A stretch of DNA of 64,000 nucleotides, taken from Nemopilema nomurai (lineage: Eukaryota; Cnidaria; Scyphozoa; Rhizostomeae; Rhizostomatidae). Each line of letters begins with the position of its first letter. Position 1 is the stretch's first letter. The notes below the pieces were generated by a model, which had not been told where the DNA came from, searched no databases, and saw only the letters and a list, made by a program, of their open reading frames with translations. A program made the translations under genes and the position numbers. This document shows positions 14,201-26,200 of the stretch, piece by piece. The stretch is from assembly GCA_003864495.1 (NCBI GenBank), contig ML133454.1:1521149-1585148 (forward strand), given 5' to 3'.

Positions 14201-17200
14201 AAATCGTCTCTCGTGAAAACATTTACCAAAAGCGCTAAGAGGGGTTTATTTGCAAATTTTAGGCTTCTTAACTAGTTAAAATGCAACTTGATTTTATGAT
14301 CAGACTTTTTGACAGTTGCACTTAAAGTTTTGGGCACGGTATGTCTAGCCAGAGGGGGCAACGGAAATAAAAAAAAACTTACAACGATATCTTCGATACC
14401 CACTACACGGCTTCGTTGCAATGCCAAGGTTCGAGAAGTACACTAAGCCAGCGTCCTGTAAGGGTGAAAAGCATTCAACACAGTGCATTCGTGTCACTGC
14501 AGGCCTAAAGTGGTAGAAGTTCGCAACGGTATCTAACAGTATCGGTATTAGCACAAACACTGCCTCTGACAATAGAAAGATTGGTAGGAGAGCTGCTTCT
14601 TAAAGAGGTTATGAAATACCAACTATCTGATTTTGCACAATAATGGCAGTGTCGTAACGAAAACGGTTGGAGCACTGGCAAAGGAAAACGGTATCATCTA
14701 TGATAAATTGATACTTAATTTACCAAATGCATATTTTTTCTAGAGATGTACATTGGCAAGGTAGCAAAATGTCTTGAACTGAAAATGGCACGTCGTATAA
14801 TCATGGAATTTCTCATTTGCTCATTGTACCTCTCAAAAAGTAACCTCTAGATTTATGACCCAGGCTATGGTAATCTTTCAGACGGCACAGGTTTATTGGT
14901 TGTGCCCCCACTCACTCCCCCCCCCCCCACTCATTAATTGGCAAACTGCAGCATGTTCCTTTATAACGGTGTATTAAAAAGAAAGGAATACAATAGGCGG
15001 CCAACAACCCCCCCCCCCCAAATATGAATTTCCTTCCAACCACACTGGTTGTGCCACTTTAAACCCAAAGGGTCAAGTCGCTTGATCCCCGTCCTCCTAT
15101 CATCTCTATGCACCAAAGAATGTTTTCAAATGCAGATTATAAACACTTACAGACAATGCTTTGGTCCCATCGACGTAGGATGAACGATGGCGGGGATAAG
15201 ACCTGCGAAAGTAGCGGTAAGAAATACCACACTTTGATCGTCTGTGAATACCAGTAACGTCCAGGTTCTCAATCACCTTCATTACCTATAAAACATCCAG
15301 GGATCATTGTTATGGTCGGTACACGGAGAAGCTGCTTTGCTTCATGACAACACAAATATAATTTCCCAATCACTCAAGAAAATTATCATGTTTTTGATGC
15401 CGCTACTTTTAAAGCTTGTCTTAATATTCTCACGCCTTTCTACTACTGAAAAAAGTCTTCACCCCCAAAGTGTCAATTCAAAGAATGCACAGCTGTCTGG
15501 TAGACCAATCTTATTATTAAAGGCTACTTTTAAAAGTTTCGAACTTGTTCATAACAACTCTTTTCACCATTTCTCACAAGTACCTAATTGTAGGAGGGCG
15601 TCTAATAAAGAGGGGGTTGGTATTTTTTTAAAAACCCCTAAAATTGGGGGTCACAGTAGATTGAAAGATAGCTTAGGTGTTCCGAAATATGTAACAAAAA
15701 ATTTTCTGATTTTCTTGGTAGAGGATGAATTTTTGCATGAAATGTATAATTAAGTGTTAATAAATGGAAATAGTTATGAAAAATTTCTGAAAAATGAAGT
15801 TTATCCCCTTCCTACAATTAGGAACTTGAGAGTAACACAACGCGAACTTACACTGTTTGGCCTTAGATCGTTAGTTTGGCCAAGCAGCCGCACACTTTGA
15901 TCGACAGCTGACAGGGCAAACCTAGAGCCGGGGGCTGCTTGCAGTGTTATGGTGACATTACTCGAAGGCTTCACCTCGCTCTCTGAAAAACTCAGTGCTA
16001 CCTGAAATGAAAGACTTTGTGGGCTCAATAAAGGCAGTAGAACAGCCAATGATGTTTAGGGTTCATTGCAACTTTTAACGTCGTCGACTCTAACTACATA
16101 AGAGACACCAAGAAAAAACATAAAAATACAATACGAAAATAAAATCGTTAATAATCGCGTTGTAAAAACGTACTGTAAAAAATCCAAAAAATTAAACATT
16201 TTCAAAATCCAACTATTAATAAACAAAGCGCAAGGAAACTTTAAAAGCATAATAATTCTCTTTGTACAGTATTATCAGAACTGATTACAAAACAACATTG
16301 CGTTGTATATCAGCTTTCTACGCAAGAAATTGAAAGAATTGAGAAATGTTTAGAAATGAAGCTGTTAATAATCACGCTGTCACAGATTGTATTGGCAATC
16401 CAAAGCATCAGTCGGTGATTCAATCCTTCTGTAAGAAACTAAAAATGGTTTATAAGATTAGTTTTACAAACCTCGTTTTCAAACTTCTGTTCAACAGGCA
16501 GCTCAACGCTATCCGACACAAACTCCCCATCACTGCGCACGAAGAAAACAAGCATTCGACACTTTGGCACCATCGCTTGGGTCACAAATATGGGTATTTT
16601 CTCAACCGCAATTCTTGCATTTGTCTTTTGAAGCCCCACATCACCACTGTGCTCAATATTGCCACGACAGAGAAGCTGCAGAATAAAGAATGATTGACAA
16701 TCTCTTCGCACGTGGCTATCGAATGCTTGCAGTGGCCTAAATCACTATTGTGCATGAGAATCATATTTACCTATGCGACTACCTTAACCTTTAGTAAGTT
16801 ATCCCATTGTGAATGACCTACATTCGCAATAAAACATTATGTTGTTGGAAGAACACGTGATTAACATTCTTCAGGCCTCATCCTCTTATCTCAATTCTCA
16901 TCTTTTTATTCAATATAGTACAATATTTCAATCATTGCTACTATAATGATGGATTTGTCGACAAAAGCCTAACAGTAACTACCTATAAATGGATGCAAGA
17001 AATAAGTTCTATTCTTGCTTAGGCCTTCTGCCCTTCTAATAAGAAAGCACATGTTAGAGAGGTTGAAGGCATTCATTGGTACTGACCTTGTAGAGCAGTT
17101 TGTTCTCTGACATGCTTTTGGGGTTGAAACTCACACTGATGACAGTTGGTTCACCTACCTGAAAAAAGAATTACTCAATTAGCTCACTGTAATATCAAGA

Positions 17201-20200
17201 GAAAGTGACGCGCAAGAGTGATGTGCCAATTTGGTTTCTTCTGGTGAGCAACTTCATATTGAAAAAAGAAGAAGGGTACATATCATTAGAACTACACCGC
17301 GGATATGTGAACGCAAGGTAGGATGGTGAATCTAATAAACCATGGCCATGGCCAGAGAACCAGGCCAAAACGGGAGTCAACCTGCAAAGCTACGCTCTCC
17401 GTACAGGAAATTAAAACTAGTTCATCGGATCATATTTTAAACACGAATCAAGAAGAAACTAGGGCTGGACTATCGTAGAAAATGTTCTTTAACATTTCAA
17501 AATTTGCTTGTTCACTTTTCGTTACTAAAACAATGGAATCTAGGGCCTTCCTCTGTTTGCAAGTTTCCTTGTAAATCATCAATGAACTGCAGTTTTGAAA
17601 CCTTGAAGGATTCTCTTCTGTAGGCTCCCGTGATTAAAAAATCATTGCCCTAGGGTCTCTCTATCTTTTGACGAGCTTAGATAGAATTAAAAACAGCTTG
17701 CTTCTATTAACGAATTAAGAGCTGCATCAATGAGCCTTCTATATTACTTCCTATAACAAGAAATTATTCAGTGGAAATCTTTAGTGAAAATTATTTAGTA
17801 GAAATATTTAGTTACATGGAAGGTCGAAGCTTTGACTAACCCGCATAGCCTCTTTTGGCTTTTCAATCAGAAGGTATGTCCTACTGGGAGAATACCATGC
17901 CTTTGCACTATGGTAGCCAGTTTCTTTTCTTCCCGATCTTGTGCCTTTAGCGTCTGATATGTAAGTGGCCTGATGCAATAAATATAGGACAATGTGTTAG
18001 ACACAAAGAGAAATATCCTGAATATCTACTGCATGTTTTTTACTCTTGATAGGCAGAATAAACTGGAGAAATTTGTCCCATAGAAGTAGATAAGACTCAA
18101 GAGTGAATTTCAAAGGAAGATTAGATTAGACTCTGAGGGGAGTAGATTAATATTCTTTATATCCTTAGAACGATTTGCACCACAGCTAATCTGTACTGGT
18201 TGAGGTTTCTGGCAAAAAGGCAGATTTTAGTAAAGTAGGTTTTCAAGAATATTCCAACAAACGATAAATACTTTCATTGAATGAGTTTCTCAGTGTAATA
18301 TACTTATATTTCAATGAATAATAATGAAAAAGTTCCAGCCTAAAAAAACTCCCAGTCTCCAGCAATTTTTCGCTCATTAACTTTTGAAGAGAGGAACGTC
18401 CAATGGTGGGTATCCTTGTCAATTTGATTTCATAATATAATATAATATAATATAATATAATATAAGACACCATAATATAAGACCTCCTTGTCCACTACCC
18501 CACCCTTTGTATTTCAATTCGGCGCACTTTGATTAAAAACTTGAATAGTCAACTAAAGTGCAAACTTAATTCAATTACAATTAAACTATAGTGTTGACAC
18601 TACCTCCAAATGTACACTTGTTGCTTTCGCTGGTGCAGTAAATTGAAAATCTACGACACCGTTAACCGAGACTGCCTTCTTGGTTAGTAGAACCCTTGAG
18701 TTACAGCAGGTTGCTTTTAGGGTTAATACCCTGTTCAGAGCCGGTCTCCCGTTCGCATGAGTAATCAAAGCCTGCGTGAAATAAGTAGGAAGAAATTGAA
18801 ACTTCCCTCAATAATCACGTGACAGATTTAAAACAGTAGGGGGCGTTGTAAGAGGCCAGTGTTGAGAAAAGGACGCAAAAATGAACAGGTAAAAGAAATA
18901 ACTAGGCATGAACGCAAGTGGAACAAGTTAAAATTGGTTGGTTGGAAAACTTTGTTCCATTTGATGTGGAAACGACTGATAACCATTCCTCCCATGTTTT
19001 TTGGATTGTTTCTTGCTTACATTTCTTTTTGCTTACATTTCTTTTTGCTTCGCTGCTAAAGCCTAAAATCATCCAAAACCAAACACCTGTGTTGCCAATC
19101 ACTTGTTGCTTTTATTTACGACAAATCTTTGGCAATAACAGAGTAGAAACAATAACAAAAAGGTTTGACGGTAGGAATATTGGACAACAGCCGTTTTTCA
19201 GATAGAAATGACGAAAAAAAATGTAGAAAATGAATTAGGCCCAAGCAAAGCCCAACTACCAGGGAGTGAGCTTTTTACGTGCTAAAATATGCAAATCACC
19301 TTACTTTTTACTAAAAAATGTTAACAAAATTTGTAAATATAAAACATAGACGAACTATTGACATATACCTATTGAATGAAAAAATTAAAATATTCACGTC
19401 GACCTTTTTTTACAGTTTGTCTCATTATTTTCAAAGAAAATTTTTTGAAACAAATCATATTACAAATTACAAATCAAGCTAAATAGCTTACAGATGAACA
19501 GTGCGCGAGCGATAGAGACCTCGTTATGAAAACAAAATTGCCACTACACTGTAACCAAGGAAACATGTTCTTACCTTTCCTTTATATGGGAAGCCTGGCT
19601 TGAATGTGGTTGGAGCTGCAAATTTGAGTGCATATTCATAGCTTGTCAGTGGCATCTCTCTGGTTCCATTCAAGGTTGTGCCCGTGGAAACTTCCGTTAC
19701 GGATGCATTGACAACTATGGCAGTAGGCTGGCTCCAAAAGTCACTTCGTTTTGGCATCTCAAAATCTTGGCATCCATTAATCTGCAAATAACGCTCTTTC
19801 AATTAACTACGTCACATCAGCAATATCCTTTTCAAAGCACACAACAGTGCCTTAATGTAACATGTGGCACTCTGACAATAATTTGGCAAAGAGATACCCA
19901 TTATAAATGCTAGTTTTTAGGTGCCACAAAAGACTGGGGTTGCAAGAAAACGGTTTTGGCTGTACTGTCATAATACCAATTCGATACTCGGAAGCCACTG
20001 CCAAAAACGTATTAAATATCCATACCTTTTTGCTAATGACCATACAATGCTTATCCTGTCTCCACCAATACTTGAAGCATGACCTAACAGAGGCCTTTCC
20101 GTCAACTTTCTTGCCATACGTATATCTGAGGTGATAAAGTATTTGCTCAAAATACAAACATTGATTACCATCAATTATCAACTTTCAAGAAATGCTTTCA

Positions 20201-23200
20201 TCAGGAATTGGTTTCGACACCTTGACCCTCTCTTCTCGGGAAATTGTTTCTTACGACAATTCTAAACGTGTGCGTAAAATGGATATTAGAAAATACGTAA
20301 ATTTAAGATGCATTACAGTACAACGAAAAGAACTAAAGAGTAAAGCAACTTTTTCAAGATTTCGTGGAAACTTAATAGAACAGGTTTCCTCTACTATTAA
20401 AAAAAACCAATCTTCTGGCTAAAAAGCCTTTGGCACATACTTGGCACAAACCCTTATGGTGAACTCTCGAAGACCGGCAAACAGGCTACTAGGCTCTTCG
20501 ATTGTGACTTCAAACTTTGGCAAAACTAGAAGAGAAACGATGCGTTTTTTAAACAGTCTGCCTTAATAGAGAGCATTTCAGCTTTCCAATTTATAATATT
20601 GTCAACGCTATGGAAAAGTATGGCCTCCTGAAATATGCCAAATAGGCCCCCGGGCCGGTTAGGCCTATGAGCAAATCTTGATATTGGTGTCAATATATAT
20701 GATAAGTATTGTAACATACCGATACAAGACTAGCTGGGTTACAATATTAGTTATTCAGCAGTTATTCAATTTTCAAAATACACATTTAGTATTTCACTTG
20801 GTTTAAAATGCTTGAGAGACTATTTCACCAGCACCAGACAATTTTGAACTCTTTGTAGTTGAGTTCACCGAATTTTGGATAGAGTAATTAACTGTCCACC
20901 AAATTCAGTCCACTTGAAGGGTTCCTCCCCTTATACGGAGAATTGCTTTAGATCTTGACAAGGAAGTAGAATTACACTGTTTCTTGGAAATAAAAATCCT
21001 TCAGGGGATTTTTTGCCAGTGCGGGGAACAACATGCTGGATGTTTAAAACCTATCGAGACTTTGGTTTTGTGCGATCACTTTTCGATCGTGGACTTTGGA
21101 ATCACTTGGGCGGCCTACGTTATACAATCACAGCTAGATAGGCATTATGATACAGAGTGTAAATCATTTTTAACATGATATTAAGCATATCAACGTTTTT
21201 TTGCATTTTACTAAAAGTTATCTTTAGATATTACAGAAACAAACCGTATTTATCAACTTTGATTCTGACTTCTTTCTTGTTCCCCTTAAAAAACAAGCAT
21301 ATGTATTAGCTTTCATTCGAATGGCATTTTATGCGACTAATATATAGTAAGTTGGTTACACTGCCGGTGAAATATTGCCATCGAGCATAATGAGAACGCA
21401 CTCAGTTACTTATAACTGCAAGAAACAGTGAAGAAACCATTTTTGCATGCTATAACTTAATATATAGGCAGTTGTAGATCGAAAACACTAGAGGACTGAG
21501 AGAAGAGCGCGTGGTTGGCTGCAAATTACCAATCAGCTTATACGCCACACCTTTTAGAAATAACCAAGTTGGAAAATATTATTTTCTGTCTACAAAGAAA
21601 GGGATTTGCATAGGAATGTAGACTCTAAAACTCCTGGATGAAAAGACGATCTAGCTTGTCCAATAACACGAAAGTAGTTCTTGTTTTTGCGCAATCAGTA
21701 CGTCAAATTACAGTACGGATGTTTGGTGCTTGCTTTTCCAAAAACAGCTTAGTAAGACTCGCTCCGTTGATCTTTCCACAAATGAAAGAGGGCTTTGCCT
21801 ATCCATAGACCAATTAACGATGAATTAATCATAAATGATGAGTGTTTCCAAGTAAGTAGAAACTGATTGGGAGTAGGTAAAAAAGCCCTTGAAGGATAAA
21901 CACCTGAAACTTAGCTGCTATTTTCCAATCGCCAAGCACAGGTTTCTTTGAAATGCTGAATTCAAGGCTAACAAAGCCTACGGAATAAAACAGTCGATTT
22001 AAGAAACATGGCGCCATTGGTAAACAGTGTTTTAGAAGCTTTTATAGGAAAGTACGTATACGTGCTGACATCACAACAAACAAAAAGTGCTCACCTTCGT
22101 CCAATTCCTTCCCTTTCCATTGTAAAATTCTGCTTCCTGATGGATCCTGCAAGTTATAAAATATTTACCACTTACGTAAGCAAAAGTTGCTCTTCTTCTT
22201 CAGGAAACTATTCCTCCAAAAAAAAGATTGGGAATGGCTGCGATTTTCTATTAACATTGATTATCATTTAATGTCATGTCTGAGCAGCAGTGTTTGGGGA
22301 AGGACATGAAAGGAAGAGCATGAGAGAGAAGGATATGAAAAGAAGCAGGCCACTATTGACTGGCATGAATTGTTAGGTCACTCAGTAACAAGAATTTAGA
22401 AACAGTTTATACAATTTTCGCTAAATAGTAGTAGACTAGCTAATACACAGCGACACGTCAAGGTAATTCCCACGCCCCTTACGTTTCTCCAGAAATTTGT
22501 AAGGCGTTGCTTTCTAGCTTAAACATCACCCAGATAAACTACCCCGCAAACAATGTTATCCTTGCCACTGAGACCCTCCTTCGCCATTGGGAACTTTATC
22601 TTATGGCATTGAAGGCAAGAAAGGCAAATACTGGTACCTACCATGATGGCAATTTCATCTACCTATAAGAGATAAACCAGCTGTCTTCAAATTTGCCTTG
22701 GAACAAGCAAATGTTTTTAACAAGACTTTGTCGACAAGTCTTTTTAGAAGCTCGCACCTAAACTACACTAGATTGAGGCAGTTATCCGCTAAAAGTGTGG
22801 GAACATGTCAAAGTGTGAGCAATATTGTATACCAAAGCAAAACAAACATGACACTATACAAAGCAAATTTCAGCAAAAGAGAAGAGCAAAGGAAAGGATG
22901 TGAAAAAGGTTTTAAAAGTTTCATATAGGCATTTATCTTTATAAAGTATATATATAAAATATACACTTATTGGTATTTTTCTCCATTGCAAAACATGCTT
23001 GAAATCTAACGTATTTACTCGACAATACCATGAGCTTCACCACCTAGACTACATATTGGCAAAACAGAAGCCAAAAATTGAGACGATCCCAGTTTGTATT
23101 GTTTAGAGCCATATTCTGCCTTTTGAGGGAGCATTGAGCCACACATTTTGACGTCATTAGAAAATGGATCCTACACCTAACTAAGCCTGTTTAAAGCATT

Positions 23201-26200
23201 GATACACTTGCCTTTCCAGTCGCTGGCTTCAAATGTGGCGTCATAATAACAACACGAAACCGGACTGTGGAAAACGAAAATATGATTAGGATAGAATTAT
23301 TGGTCGAATAACGACGGGAGAACAAAATACAGAGATAAACTTTTAATAGAGACAATTAAAGGTGTGTGCATACATCTGAGGCAACACTAGTATGAGCACT
23401 GTCCTTCCCTATACCCACTCCTCATCTTCTGACCAATTCTTCTTCAAACTCAGTCCTTCTAATTTAGAGTAAGTGAATTCACAATTGCATGTGACCGGTC
23501 AGTTGATAAACACGTTGGTCAAGTTGTCACACTTGACGTAACTCGTGTAAGAATCAGGGAAGTCGGTGACTTGACTTTTCAACTAGCTTTATTGTGATGT
23601 GGAAATGGTGACTTCCTCGATTCTTGGGCGAATTACGAAAGGCGTGAAGCAGGCCTTTTCAATGCTTATGAAGGGGATTCCCGTGCATGCGACCAGGGGG
23701 ACGTACCTTTGTCACCAGGCTTGTACGCTGGCTTGTCTGTCTGGATAAACAGCGACTCGCCAATCCGCTCAATCTTTACATGTTGACTTTCCATGAAATT
23801 CACACCCCCGGATCCGGTTACGCTAAGCCTGCGACGTCCGACTTTTGCGTCATCTGGCACCTAATGTGGAGCGAAGCCACAAATCAAACGGTTGTGTCCC
23901 CAAATCATGGCTGATATCACATACACCCACACCCTCCTGTTATCACGCTTTCACTTTACCCCAAGTTCGGAGGAAACAAAGCTAGGAAAGTAGAGTTCAA
24001 AAACAAGATAACCAAAATACAAGGAAAAGTAAAGGTACGCATCCCCCACTAAATATAACCTTTAAAGACCACCACAATCGTTACCTATTTGGACAAGAGA
24101 CCAATTAACAGCAAAGGTTAAAGTTAGCAGCACTGATGTTTCATTTCTTATAAAAATTGAGCTAAGAAATTTTATCATATCCCATCAATTCAATACTTGA
24201 TTAATTTTGCTTCAAGCTGAATGCTAAACATTCCGGACATTTATCATAACCAAACATACAAGCAAAATTAAAACGAACCTCCAAAATAATGTCCTTTGGT
24301 TTGCCTTGAAAAAAAACGGTATATGATTAGAGACCTAAATGTTTCAAAAAACATGGATTTGCGCCTGTTGAAACCTAACCTCGAAGAGTGGGCCTAAATG
24401 AATTGGTGGCCACTTCTGGTGTTCAAAGATGACGTCAGGATCAAGTGTCCTATATCCAAGACTTCGTGATTGCACAACAATGGGGCAAAATATTCATATA
24501 TAATCTGCTTAAGCAATGCAATCCTGCTTCTGACTCAAATTTCACACAGTTCGTTTTGTTAGAAGTAGAGCCTATGAATTTGACGAAAAATGTTTTGCTT
24601 CTGATTGTAGTTTCAACTGTGGTAAGTGGGGGAATTCCTGTAAGTCTTTCAATACTCACCTGAATCCTCGGCTTGAAAAATTGTAGTTTTCTTCAAATTG
24701 ATGCCATTGCCCCAGTCTATACTTGTCACTACCACGGCCCTCTCCTTTAGATTGAACAACGTTGCAGAGAGCACCACATTGCTCCCTGTGCGGTACACAC
24801 CAGGGGACACAACAAGGTACCTTGAAAAAGGGGTGTAGGTGGATCAGAAGAGGGCGTTGGGGGTATCAAAGGGTAAGCATTGAGGAAGATCAAAGGCTAA
24901 GCATTGAGGAAGATCAAAGGGGAAGCATTGAGAGAGATCAAAGGGGAAGCTTTGAGGGAGATCAAAGGGGAAGCATTGAGGAAGATCAAAAGGGGAAGCA
25001 TTGAGGGATATCAAAGGGGAAGCGTTGAGGGAGATCAAAGAGTAAGCATCGAGGGAGATCATAGGCTAAGCATTGGGGGAGATCAAAGGGGAAGCGTTGA
25101 GAGGGAGCTCAGTAACACCAAAAATGCTGCGAGAAATAAAAAAGGGGAAGTTGATAGAAATATGAAAGGGAATTTTCTGAGAGAGCAAATGGGGAAAATT
25201 GGGGAAGGTCATAAAAGAGTGTGGATAGGAGGGCAAAACGGAAGATAAGAAAAATCAACATAAGAATTTAGGGAGGATAAGAGAATGGCTCGTTCTTTTG
25301 AAAACAAAAATAGATACTGCAAACATATACTTCTTTAGATAAAGTGATATTTTTAAATGTCTCGATATTCTTTTAATCGCTCTTCTTTATTGCCTGCCCT
25401 TAACACAGCAGATTAGAAAGGAAACCTTAGAATACTTTCTAATCAAACGACATTGATTAAGGTGTTGAAAGCATTTTTGTAGGGATGTAGAAACCCCACT
25501 AAGTTCAAAGTAATTAAAAAAAGTCTAAAATTCAAAACGAAGGGGAAAATCCGTTTTTGTCACAATTCAAGCAAAATGTCCACTTCAAAAAGATAACAGC
25601 ATGAATAATAAAAATCTTCAAAAACTCAATTTTGAAATCTCCGTTTATGTCGAAGTGTAAATAAGCTATTTATGAAAGAATGTCCAGGTAAGATTCAATG
25701 GCCCACTCTTTCACAATAGATTGTTGAAATTAACCGGAACAAGATCGGCTTAGACTGTAAAATATAAAATTACGCCAGTTTTATGGGAAATAAAGGAAAT
25801 AGGTGTTGAACTCCGTGACCGAAAAGCCACATTATAAGGCGCGTTTTCCCTAATGACGCACCAGTCTGGAACAGAAACCAGCATGTGCCCTGGGTATTGC
25901 GTCATTGTCTCTGTTCCACTATTTCCAACAATTTCCCGCCATTTATTTGACTGAGGGAAACTACAAAGAAGCTACATCATTAGACTCCTTGGAGGTTCCT
26001 CTGGGAAATTATTTTATTTCTCGCGAATGAAAGGTTGTTGATTTAAGCAAATTTAAGGTTGTGGACGTGTCTTGGTACAATTATTGACCAACCTGGCAGT
26101 TTTGATGGTATATTGTGTGTCAAGGCAAAAACACTTGGTGTGAAAGAGTGAGAGTTGGTGTGAAACAAAGCATGCGCGGCGGCTGAGCAAACAAGGGGTC

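Noticed and set aside
24844..25248. Repetitive protein-coding ORFs on both strands at the minisatellite
   Set aside because: They are explained by a tandem unit divisible by three that lacks stops; neither strand has a domain, a plausible start context or splice signals.
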